Assembly: GCF_020991455.1 (NCBI RefSeq) | Contig: NZ_JAJMOX010000002.1 | Span: forward strand, 434,001-498,000 | Reading direction: 5' to 3' | DNA from: Flavobacterium sp. JAS | GTDB taxonomy: Bacteria; Bacteroidota; Bacteroidia; Flavobacteriales; Flavobacteriaceae | DNA: 64,000 nucleotides | Notes under the pieces: generated by a model | What the model saw: the letters and a program-made list of their open reading frames with translations, nothing else | The model's database searches: none | What the model was told of the DNA's origin: nothing | Program-made: the position numbers and the translations under genes | Shown here: piece after piece, positions 35,793 through 43,794 of the stretch | How the letters are laid out: every line of letters begins with the position of its first letter | Numbering within the stretch: the first letter of the stretch is position 1

Positions 35793-36815
35793 ATGAATAA
35801 AGTAGTTGCATTTGGAGAAATTATGTTGCGTCTTTCGACGGAAAGGCATTTGCGTTTTTCACAAGCTAAGGAATTTGGAGCTTCTTATGGAGGCGGGGAA
35901 TTTAATGTTTGTGTGTCTTTGGCAAATTATGGTTTGAATGCAGAATTTGTAACAAGATTGCCTGAAAACGAAATTGGTTTTTCGGCTTTAAAAGAAATGC
36001 GAAAAATGAATGTCGAATCCAAAAACATCATTTATGGAGGCGAACGTTTAGGAATCTATTTTTTGGAAACCGGTGCAGGAACCCGTGGAAGTAATGTGGT
36101 TTACGACAGAGCGCACAGTTCAATGGCAACTATTGAAAAAGGAAATATTAACTGGGAAAAAGTTCTGGAAGGCGCCAACTGGTTTCACTGGAGTGGAATT
36201 ACTCCGGCAATTTCTGAAACAGCTGCCGAAGCTTGTTTAGAAGCGATTAAAGTAGCTCATAAACTAGGAATCACGATTTCATGCGACTTAAATTACAGAT
36301 CAAAATTGTGGCAATATGGCAAAACTCCAAGTGATGTTATGCCGGAAATGTTGAAATACAGCAATGTTATTTTGGGAGATATTGATACCGCTTATTTCAT
36401 GTTGGGAATTCCGAAAGTAAACCCGAATTATCAGGATGAGAAATCGCTTCCGGTTTTGTACTCGAAGTTGTTTGATTTGATGCCGAATTTAAAAACGGTT
36501 GCGACGACTTTGCGTTATTCTGTAAGCGCCTCACATCAACGAATTGGTGGTGTTTTGTTTGACGGAAAAGCAATTTATCATGCTGTAGTTAAAGAAGTTA
36601 CTCCGGTTGTAGATCGAGTAGGAAGTGGGGATGCATTTATGGGAGGATTGATTTACGGATTATTAGAATATCAAAATAACAACCAGAAAGCTTTAGATTT
36701 TGCAGTTGCGGCTTGTTGTTTAAAACATACAATTGCAGGTGATTATAATTTGGTAAGTTTAAAAGAAGTTGAAAATATGATTGATGGTAATTTGGCAGGA
36801 TTAGTATCGAGATAA
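35793..36815 (+). CDS. kdgK: 2-keto-3-deoxygluconate kinase (PfkB family)
   Basis: A 340-residue sugar kinase that phosphorylates KDG to KDPG using ATP. The N-terminal FGEIMLRLSTERHLRFSQA and GGGEFNVCVSLANYG resemble KdgK, and the PfkB signature 2 is visible as DRVGSGDAFMGGLIYG, with the catalytic Asp. It is followed 10 bp later by the KDPG aldolase gene. It is somewhat longer than the ~310 residues of E. coli KdgK, with an extra loop near residues 200-230. Confidence 0.93.
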   Translation: MNKVVAFGEIMLRLSTERHLRFSQAKEFGASYGGGEFNVCVSLANYGLNAEFVTRLPENEIGFSALKEMRKMNVESKNIIYGGERLGIYFLETGAGTRGSNVVYDRAHSSMATIEKGNINWEKVLEGANWFHWSGITPAISETAAEACLEAIKVAHKLGITISCDLNYRSKLWQYGKTPSDVMPEMLKYSNVILGDIDTAYFMLGIPKVNPNYQDEKSLPVLYSKLFDLMPNLKTVATTLRYSVSASHQRIGGVLFDGKAIYHAVVKEVTPVVDRVGSGDAFMGGLIYGLLEYQNNNQKALDFAVAACCLKHTIAGDYNLVSLKEVENMIDGNLAGLVSR

Positions 36816-36825
36816 TTAATAATAT

Positions 36826-37497
36826 ATGGCAAAATATTCAAGAATAGAAGTGGCTTTAACGATGAAGGAAAACGGAATGGTTCCGCTGTTTTTTCATTCA
36901 GATTTAGAAATTAGTAAAAAAGTACTGAAAGCGTGTTATGATGGTGGCGCTCGTTTAATGGAATTTACCAGCAGAGGCGATTTTGCACATGAAGTTTTTG
37001 GAGCTTTAAACAAATATGCTTTGGCCGAATTACCGGGAATGATCTTGGGAGTTGGTTCAATTACAGATGCTGGGGCAGCGTCATTGTATATGAGTTTGGG
37101 CGCTAATTTTATTGTAACGCCAGTTTTTAGAGAAGATATTGCAATTGCCTGTAATCGCCGTAAAGTATTATGGTCACCAGGATGCGGGACGCTAACAGAA
37201 ATTGCCAGAGCAGAAGAATTAGGTTGCGAAATTGTAAAATTATTTCCCGGAGATATTTACGGTCCTGAATTTATAAAAGCTATAAAGGGTCCGTGTCCGT
37301 GGACGAATATTATGCCAACAGGCGGCGTTTTGCCAACGGTAGAAAGTTTAACTTCTTGGTTTAATGCCGGTGCGTATTGCGTGGGAATAGGATCGCAATT
37401 GATATCAAAAGATATTCTGGATAATAATGATTTTAAGGGATTAAAAACTAAAGTAAGTCAGGTTCTTGAGATCATAAATAATATTAAAAATAAATAA
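36826..37497 (+). CDS. eda: KDPG/KHG aldolase
   Basis: A 223-residue class I aldolase that cleaves KDPG to pyruvate and glyceraldehyde 3-phosphate. The general acid-base Glu46 lies in LMEFTSRGDF, and the Schiff-base Lys138 in EIVKLFPGDIYGPEF. The phosphate-binding MPTGGV loop is also present. The 3' end merges into a terminator hairpin, so transcription from the first part of the cluster may drop here. Confidence 0.95.
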   Translation: MAKYSRIEVALTMKENGMVPLFFHSDLEISKKVLKACYDGGARLMEFTSRGDFAHEVFGALNKYALAELPGMILGVGSITDAGAASLYMSLGANFIVTPVFREDIAIACNRRKVLWSPGCGTLTEIARAEELGCEIVKLFPGDIYGPEFIKAIKGPCPWTNIMPTGGVLPTVESLTSWFNAGAYCVGIGSQLISKDILDNNDFKGLKTKVSQVLEIINNIKNK

Positions 37498-37538
37498 GGA
37501 GTAATCATGCCAATTCCTTATTTAATTGCGTTTTTTTT
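37492..37538 (+). terminator. Terminator after eda
   Basis: AAATAAGGA (37492-37500, overlapping the stop) and TCCTTATTT (37515-37523) form a 9-bp stem, and a run of T follows at 37531. It divides the catabolic cluster into exuT-kduID-uxaC-kdgK-eda and uxaBA. Confidence 0.75.
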
Positions 37539-37716
37539 TAGATTTTAGATTGTAATTGAACATTACGCTTGAAAAAATAATACTTGTCATTCCTCACAGC
37601 AAGTTTCTATTTATCATAAACAAGTGTAATGTTTCTTTTACAAGTTAGAAATCCTTTGATAAAGAAACGAATAAGGTATTTATTGTGGTTATTTATAACA
37701 CTTTAAAGAAATTATA
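37539..37716 (+). other. Leader region before uxaB
   Basis: This 178-bp spacer should contain a separate promoter for uxaBA. I find no good TTTG-N19-TAnnTTTG match and no LacI-type palindrome, in contrast to the transporter and kduI. Confidence 0.4.
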
Positions 37717-39165
37717 ATGGAAAAAATAAACAGATCAAACACGGAATTTTCAAAGAAACTTCCAATTAAAATAGTGCAATTTGGCGAAGGTAATTTCTTA
37801 AGAGCCTTTGTAGAATTTGCTTTTCAAAAATTAAATCAAAAAGCAGATTTTAATGCCGGAATTGCCCTTGTGCAGCCAATTGATAAAGGTTTGGTCAATA
37901 TGATAAATGCTCAGGACGGTTTGTATACTTTGTTCATGAAAGGGGTGAAAAAGGGCGAAGAAATTCAGGAAAAAGAGTTAATCACCAATATTGTAAAAGC
38001 GGTTGATCCTTATGCTTCTTTTCAGGAATTTTTGGCTTTAGCCAAAGAAGAAGAGTTGGCTTTTATAATCTCAAATACAACAGAAGCCGGTATTGAATAT
38101 ATCGAATCTGATCGCGTAACAATGCAGCCGCCAGTTTCATTTCCTGCAAAATTAACCGTACTTTTATATGAAAGATTTAAGCATTTTAAAGGTGATAAAT
38201 CAAAAGCGCTGACAATTATACCATGTGAGTTAATAAATTACAATTCAGATACTTTGAAGGAAATTGTTTTAAAGTATTGTGCAGATTGGAATCTGGAGGC
38301 TGATTTTAAATTATGGCTGATAAATGATTGTTCTTTCCACAATACTTTGGTGGATAGAATTGTACCGGGATATCCAAAAGATCAGATTGAAGAATATAAC
38401 AGTCAGTTAGAATATAAAGATGATTTGATTGTAAGCGCCGAAAGTTTCTTTTTGTGGGTAATTGAAGGTGATGATAAACTCAAAGCGAAACTTCCGTTTG
38501 AAAAAACAGATTTGGATGTAAAAATAGTGGCTGATATGCAGCCTTATCGCACACGAAAAGTTCGAATTTTAAATGGAGCACATACTGCAATGGTTCCGTT
38601 TTCGTTGCTTTATGGAAATGAAACCGTTAAAGAAACTGTTGATAATGCCTTTACAGGAGAATTTGTAAACAAGGCAGTTTTTGAGGAAATTAATGAAACT
38701 TTAAACATGGATAAAGCGGAATTAACAAGTTTCGCCGAAGAAATATTAGACCGTTTTAGAAACCCGTTTATCAAGCATTTATTGTCTTCAATTGCTTTAA
38801 ATTCAGTTTCGAAATTCAAAGTACGTGTATTGCCAAGTTTAACCCGATATGTTGACATTCATCATAAACTTCCAGTTCATTTAACCTTTGCGTTTGCATG
38901 TTTAATTCGTTTTTACAAAGGAACATGGAAAGGTGAAAATTTGCCTGTAAATGACAGTGAAGATATTACATCTTTTTTCGATGGACTTTGGACATCAGAT
39001 GATTATACTAAAATAGCAAGACTTACTTTGCAGAATAAAAGTTTCTGGGATGAAGATTTAACAACGATTCCAGGATTGACAGATGCAATTGCAAAAGCGC
39101 TCGAAGAAATTGATGCAAATGGAGTAGAACAGGGCTTTGTCAATTTTCAAAAACAACTAAATTAA
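37717..39165 (+). CDS. uxaB: Tagaturonate reductase (altronate oxidoreductase)
   Basis: A 482-residue NAD-dependent polyol dehydrogenase of the mannitol dehydrogenase family, as long as E. coli UxaB (483). It reduces D-tagaturonate to D-altronate. The cofactor motif is VQFGEGNFLRAFVEFAFQ, and the catalytic region contains QPYRTRKVRILNGAHTAM (Lys, Asn and His). Followed after 20 bp by uxaA, which uses the product. Alternative mannonate oxidoreductase (UxuB) is less likely given the neighbour. Confidence 0.95.
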   Translation: MEKINRSNTEFSKKLPIKIVQFGEGNFLRAFVEFAFQKLNQKADFNAGIALVQPIDKGLVNMINAQDGLYTLFMKGVKKGEEIQEKELITNIVKAVDPYASFQEFLALAKEEELAFIISNTTEAGIEYIESDRVTMQPPVSFPAKLTVLLYERFKHFKGDKSKALTIIPCELINYNSDTLKEIVLKYCADWNLEADFKLWLINDCSFHNTLVDRIVPGYPKDQIEEYNSQLEYKDDLIVSAESFFLWVIEGDDKLKAKLPFEKTDLDVKIVADMQPYRTRKVRILNGAHTAMVPFSLLYGNETVKETVDNAFTGEFVNKAVFEEINETLNMDKAELTSFAEEILDRFRNPFIKHLLSSIALNSVSKFKVRVLPSLTRYVDIHHKLPVHLTFAFACLIRFYKGTWKGENLPVNDSEDITSFFDGLWTSDDYTKIARLTLQNKSFWDEDLTTIPGLTDAIAKALEEIDANGVEQGFVNFQKQLN

Positions 39166-39185
39166 AGAACTTACATACGATAGTT

Positions 39186-40808
39186 ATGACAACGCAAAAG
39201 AAATTAATAAAAGTTCATCCTACTGATAATGTTGCGGTAGCCTTAGTAAATCTTGAGGCCGGAGAGGTAATTAACTTTGAAGGAGAAGATATTGCTATTG
39301 AGACGGATGTAAAGATGAAACATAAAATCGCAATGGTTCCTTTTAATGTAGGAGACAGGATTATTATGTACGGTGTTTTGGTTGGAAAAGCCAGTGATAG
39401 AATTGAAAAAGGCGGTTTGCTTTCTACTTCAAATGTAAAACACGAAAGTGATAAAGTAACCGGTAAAACCGAAACTATTGGTTGGACCGCTCCAAATATC
39501 GACAAGTGGAAAGACAGAACTTTCCTGGGGTATCACAGAGAGGATGGTCAAGTTGGAACCGAGAATGTATGGTTGTTTTTTCCGTTAGTTTTCTGTGAAA
39601 ACAGAAATATCGAAATCCTAAAAGATATTTTTGAGAAAGAATTAATGAAACCAAAAGAGAATGATTATCAATTGTTGCTGCGTTCTTTGGTGAAATCAGA
39701 AACTGGTGGCCACGGAAATGAAGCGGCTTCAAACGATGCTAATTTATTCAATAATATTGAAGTAAAATTCATCACGCATCAAGGTGGCTGTGGCGGAATT
39801 CGTCAGGATTCGCATAGTCTGGCTAAATTATTGGCGGGTTATGTAAACAACCCGAATGTTGCGGGCGCGACGGTTTTGAGTTTAGGCTGTCAGAATCTTC
39901 AAATTCAGATCTTTAAAGATGCATTAGACGAGATAAATCCGAACAGTAAAAAGCCAGTTCTAATTTACGATCAACAACAAATTGGTACGATTGAAACGAT
40001 GTTAAGCAGTGTTGTAAAAGATACCTTCGAAGCGATTAAAAAAGCAAACGAACTCAAGAGAACTCCTGCGCCATTATCTAAACTGAAAATTGGTTTAGAA
40101 TGTGGTGGTTCTGATGGATTCTCGGGAATTTCGGCAAATCCAACATTGGGAGTAACCTCAGATTTATTGGCTGCTTTGGGCGGAACTACAATACTTTCTG
40201 AATTTCCTGAATTATGCGGTGTGGAACAGGAGTTAGTAAATCGCTGTGTTGAAGATGAAGGAGGAGAACGTTTCCTGCAATTGATGAAATGGTATGAAAA
40301 AACCGTTGTCGATGCAGGTTCGGGATTTGATATGAATCCGTCTCCGGGAAATATTAAAGACGGTTTAATTACAGATGCCATGAAATCTGCTGGAGCGGCC
40401 AAAAAAGGTGGGACTTCACCAATTGTAGGTGTTTCGGATTATGGTGAATATATTACAAAACCGGGATTAAACTTGCTTTGTACGCCAGGAAATGATGTTG
40501 AATGTACGACTGCAATGGTAGGCTCAGGAGCAAATATGGTTTTGTTTACAACAGGACTTGGAACACCAACAGGAAATCCAATTGCGCCGGTTGTGAAGAT
40601 TTCATCAAACTCTGATTTGGCTAAGAAAATGTCAGATATTATCGATATTGACACTGGAGGAATTATCACTGGCGAAAAATCAATAGATCAAATGGCAGAC
40701 GAAATGTTAGAATTTATTATAGATGTTGCTAGCGGAACCATTAAAACCAAAGCAGCAATCCTAAACCAAAACGATTTTATTCCTTGGAAAAGAGGAGTTT
40801 CGTTATAA
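39186..40808 (+). CDS. uxaA: Altronate dehydratase
   Basis: A 540-residue enzyme converting D-altronate to KDG. It has a SAF-type N-terminal domain (residues ~1-95; HPTDNVAVALVNLEAGE) and a long C-terminal catalytic part with THQGGCGGIRQDS and GLECGGSDGFSGISANP, including the conserved Cys and His that bind the metal. Slightly longer than E. coli UxaA (about 495). It ends at a strong terminator; the LacI regulator converges from the other side. Confidence 0.95.
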   Translation: MTTQKKLIKVHPTDNVAVALVNLEAGEVINFEGEDIAIETDVKMKHKIAMVPFNVGDRIIMYGVLVGKASDRIEKGGLLSTSNVKHESDKVTGKTETIGWTAPNIDKWKDRTFLGYHREDGQVGTENVWLFFPLVFCENRNIEILKDIFEKELMKPKENDYQLLLRSLVKSETGGHGNEAASNDANLFNNIEVKFITHQGGCGGIRQDSHSLAKLLAGYVNNPNVAGATVLSLGCQNLQIQIFKDALDEINPNSKKPVLIYDQQQIGTIETMLSSVVKDTFEAIKKANELKRTPAPLSKLKIGLECGGSDGFSGISANPTLGVTSDLLAALGGTTILSEFPELCGVEQELVNRCVEDEGGERFLQLMKWYEKTVVDAGSGFDMNPSPGNIKDGLITDAMKSAGAAKKGGTSPIVGVSDYGEYITKPGLNLLCTPGNDVECTTAMVGSGANMVLFTTGLGTPTGNPIAPVVKISSNSDLAKKMSDIIDIDTGGIITGEKSIDQMADEMLEFIIDVASGTIKTKAAILNQNDFIPWKRGVSL

Positions 40809-40829
40809 AAAGTTTACCATATAAATTAT

Positions 40830-40860
40830 ATAAGCTCATTTAACAATGAGCTTATTTTTT
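40830..40860 (+). terminator. Intrinsic terminator after uxaA
   Basis: ATAAGCTCATT and AATGAGCTTAT form a perfect 11-bp stem with a TAAC tetraloop and six T residues behind it, about 20 bp past the uxaA stop. Confidence 0.92.
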
Positions 40861-40884
40861 TTGCCATAGATAAAAAAGATTTTT

Positions 40885-40955
40885 TAGCCACGAATTCACG
40901 AATTATTCTAATTTATTATGCGCAATCATTCGTGAATTCGTGGCTATTTTTTTTT
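40885..40955. terminator. 19-bp inverted repeat, bidirectional terminator
   Basis: TAGCCACGAATTCACGAAT (40885-40903) and its exact complement at 40928-40946 form a 19-bp stem with a 24-nt loop. A nine-T run follows on plus, and a T-rich flank on minus. It lies between convergent uxaA and the LacI gene. The CACGAATTCACGAAT arm looks like a dispersed Flavobacterium element. Confidence 0.8.
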
Positions 40956-40999
40956 AGTGCAGTCTTATATTTGCTTATATAACTTATATGGTGAAAAAC

Positions 41000-42028
41000 T
41001 TAAGAGGTAGTTCTTGAAGACGATTTGCGAATGTGTAATTCCGGAGCGAGTACTACCTTTTTTTCGATTTTGATTGTATTGGTTTTATCGACTTGTTCTA
41101 AGAAAACACGTGCTGACATTTTACCCATTTCAAGTGGAGACTGATCAACAGAAGTTATAGACAATTCCATGAATTTGGTAAAAGGTTCGTTACTGAAACC
41201 CGCTACACAAAAGTCTTTAGGAATACTGATATTGCGTTCTTTTAACTCCTGAATGGCACCTAAAGCCGCAAAATCACTCGCCGAAAATATAGCATCTGGC
41301 GGAGTTTCTAATTTTAATAAAGTATCAATAGCTTGTTTTCCGGCATCAACACTACTTTTAGTATGAATAACGTACTCTTCCTTAAAAGTCATTCCGTTAT
41401 CCAGTAAAGCTTGTTTGTAACCTAAGAAACGATTTTTGAATATTTCAAGAGACTGATCTCCAGAGAAGTGAGCAATACAACGGCAACCTTCATCAATTAA
41501 ATGTTTTGTTGTGATGTAGCCGCCTTTAAAATCATTGATTGTTACAGAGCTAACACCTTCAATATGTTTGCTTCTGTCAAAAAAGATTAGTGGAACATTT
41601 TTCTCTAAAACATTATGAAAAGCACCATCATTCTCGTTAGTCACATCTGTAACCGACATAATGATTCCGTCTACTTGGGCATCAATTAAAGTATATAGAT
41701 TTTCATTTTCTCTTTTTGGATCTTCATGAGTCTGGCAAATAATAACCTGATAACCATGGGGATGAAGTTCTTCTTCAACGCCTCTAATTACAGAGGCAAA
41801 GAAGTTACTATCAATACGAGGAACAATTACACCTATATTGTTGCTACGACCGCTTTTTAAGGCTAAGGCAAGTTTGTTTTGCTTATAGTTCATCGATGCA
41901 GCGGTTTTTAGAACCAGCTCTCGTGTACTCTCTTTTATCTTGGGATTGTTATTTAAGGCTCTTGAAACAGTAGCAGCAGTGATATTTAATTTCTCGGCAA
42001 TATCATAAATGGTTATTTTTTCGCTCAT
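41000..42028 (-). CDS. LacI family transcriptional regulator of the galacturonate/pectin locus
   Basis: A 342-residue repressor. The N-terminal helix-turn-helix and hinge read TIYDIAEKLNITAATVSRAL and ALALKSGRSNNIGVIV; the rest is the periplasmic-binding-like effector domain (FFASVIRGVEEEL, DGIIMSV, FDRSKHIEGVSSV). LacI hinge proteins bind ~14-20 bp palindromes centred on CG. TGTAATCGATTACA before three promoters in this window fits exactly, and a weaker copy lies upstream of its own start. The probable inducer is a uronate such as galacturonate, KDG or a related intermediate. The regulon assignment is inference from position and sequence; the family is certain. Confidence 0.92.
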   Translation of the reverse strand: MSEKITIYDIAEKLNITAATVSRALNNNPKIKESTRELVLKTAASMNYKQNKLALALKSGRSNNIGVIVPRIDSNFFASVIRGVEEELHPHGYQVIICQTHEDPKRENENLYTLIDAQVDGIIMSVTDVTNENDGAFHNVLEKNVPLIFFDRSKHIEGVSSVTINDFKGGYITTKHLIDEGCRCIAHFSGDQSLEIFKNRFLGYKQALLDNGMTFKEEYVIHTKSSVDAGKQAIDTLLKLETPPDAIFSASDFAALGAIQELKERNISIPKDFCVAGFSNEPFTKFMELSITSVDQSPLEMGKMSARVFLEQVDKTNTIKIEKKVVLAPELHIRKSSSRTTS

Positions 42029-42057
42029 TCAAAAAGTGTTTCAAATTAATTGTTAGA

Positions 42058-42107
42058 CAAAAATACATTTTTTTTTATTATCAAAATATAAAATGTTATC
42101 GATTACT
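42058..42107 (-). promoter_or_regulatory. LacI-gene promoter and weak operator
   Basis: On the minus strand TATTTTTG (42065-42058) fits the -7 box, with TTTG at 42085-42082 and a 16-bp spacer. The palindrome TGTTATCGATTACT (42094-42107, two mismatches from consensus) lies upstream of it, a place more suited to modest autoregulation or to looping with the divergent operator 150 bp away. Confidence 0.55.
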
Positions 42108-42226
42108 ATTATAGGCTAGCTAAAACGTTTTCTATCCTATTATGATAAATAATTAGGAACATTTTTATATTAAATGTAAATATAATTCATAATAAAAATT
42201 AAATATATAAATATTTTCGAAATAAA

Positions 42227-42271
42227 TTTGCTGTATTAAAAAATTTTTCTACTTTCGTGTAATCGATTACA
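42227..42271 (+). promoter_or_regulatory. Promoter and perfect operator of the GH28-susCD operon
   Basis: TTTG (42227-42230), a 19-bp spacer and TACTTTCG (42250-42257, one mismatch from TAnnTTTG) are followed at once by TGTAATCGATTACA (42258-42271), a perfect 14-bp palindrome. Geometry is identical to the transporter promoter. The GH28 ATG is 45 bp downstream. Confidence 0.87.
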
Positions 42272-42315
42272 TAAATATTAATTTTATGTTTGAAAAACCA
42301 AAAAACTAACTGCAA

Positions 42316-43755
42316 ATGATTATAAATAAGTCTATAGCGTCAAAATCAGTTGTGATTTGTAGTTTGCTTGCAATGTTATTTTTTTCTTGTGGAAAACAAG
42401 TTTCTAATGTTTCTAAAGCTGATCCGTGGAAAAAAATGGATTTAATTGTAAAAAGCATTCCACAAACGCACTTTTTAGACAAGACTTATAATGTTATGGA
42501 TTATGGCGCTGTAGCGGATGGGAAAACATCGAATACTGCCGTTTTTGAAAAAGCGATTAAAGCTTGTGCTGAAAATGGCGGTGGTAAAGTTCTTGTACCA
42601 AATGGAAAATACCTGACAGGACCTATACATCTGGAAAGTAATGTCAATTTACATCTGGATGATCAAGCGGAGATCCTCTTTAGTATCGATTCAAAAGAAT
42701 ATCCTTTAGTGCATACTTCATTTGAAGGAACAGAATTAATGAATCATTCGCCTCTTATTTATGTAAAAAATAAAACCAATGTTGCCATAACCGGAAAAGG
42801 AACATTAAACGGACAAGCAAATAATAGCAATTGGTGGATTTGGGCAGGAAGTAAAATGTACGGTTGGGAAAAAGGAATTCCTTCACAAAATGATCCTCTT
42901 AATCGTATTGCTTTAATTGAAATGGCTGAAAAAGGAATTTCGGTTTCTGACAGAGTTTTTGGAGAAGGACATTATTTACGCCCCAATTTTATTGAGTTTT
43001 TTCAGTGTAACACGGTTTTAGTAAAAGATATTACGGTGATTAATGCTCCGTTTTGGATTTTACATCCAATAAAGTCCAATAATGTAATTGTAGACGGAAT
43101 AACAGTCAATAGCCACGGACCTAATAATGATGGTTGTGATCCTGAGTATTCTCAAAATGTAATCATCAGAAACTGCACTTTTAATACCGGAGATGATTGC
43201 ATTGCTATAAAATCGGGCAGAGATGCAGACGGAAGACGAGTTGGGATTCCGAGTAAAAACATCATTGTTCAGAATTGTAAAATGATTGACGGTCACGGTG
43301 GCGTAGTGATGGGAAGCGAAATATCTGGGGGAGTAAACAATGTTTTTGTTGAAAATTGTGTAATGGACAGTCCAAATCTGGAAAGAGCCATCAGAATTAA
43401 AACCAACTCTAAACGTGGCGGAACCACAGAGGATATTTATGTTCGAAATCTTGAAGTTGGAACCGTAAAAGAATGTGTTTTGAGAGCCACTATGTTTTAT
43501 GATGTATATGGCAGTCAGTTGGGAAATTTTATACCCGCAATCAAAAATATCAGCCTTGAAAATATAAAAGTAAAAAATGGTGGAAAATATGGAATTCTCG
43601 CCGATGGTTACAAAGAATCTCCTATAGAAAATATCACGTTTAAAGATGTCGTAATCGAAAAAGTAGACTCTGTTTACTCTTTAAAAAACGTAAAAAATAT
43701 AAATTTTATAAGCACTTATATCAATGGAAAGAAAGTAGAATCGATTAAAAATTAA
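42316..43755 (+). CDS. Glycoside hydrolase family 28, exo-polygalacturonase-like lipoprotein
   Basis: A 479-residue pectin-degrading enzyme. A lipoprotein signal (LLAMLFFSCGKQ) predicts membrane anchoring. The right-handed beta-helix core has the family's catalytic motifs: NNDGCD, the Asp pair in TGDDCIAIKSGRD, DGHGGVVMGSE with the His, and RAIRIKT. The length and N-terminal fibronectin-free start resemble the exo-acting branch that trims galacturonate from oligogalacturonides. It is the first gene behind the perfect operator and probably co-transcribed with susC, 39 bp away. Confidence 0.93.
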   Translation: MIINKSIASKSVVICSLLAMLFFSCGKQVSNVSKADPWKKMDLIVKSIPQTHFLDKTYNVMDYGAVADGKTSNTAVFEKAIKACAENGGGKVLVPNGKYLTGPIHLESNVNLHLDDQAEILFSIDSKEYPLVHTSFEGTELMNHSPLIYVKNKTNVAITGKGTLNGQANNSNWWIWAGSKMYGWEKGIPSQNDPLNRIALIEMAEKGISVSDRVFGEGHYLRPNFIEFFQCNTVLVKDITVINAPFWILHPIKSNNVIVDGITVNSHGPNNDGCDPEYSQNVIIRNCTFNTGDDCIAIKSGRDADGRRVGIPSKNIIVQNCKMIDGHGGVVMGSEISGGVNNVFVENCVMDSPNLERAIRIKTNSKRGGTTEDIYVRNLEVGTVKECVLRATMFYDVYGSQLGNFIPAIKNISLENIKVKNGGKYGILADGYKESPIENITFKDVVIEKVDSVYSLKNVKNINFISTYINGKKVESIKN

Positions 43756-43794
43756 AAAAGAAAACTATCAATTAACCAAACCATTAACCTAACT

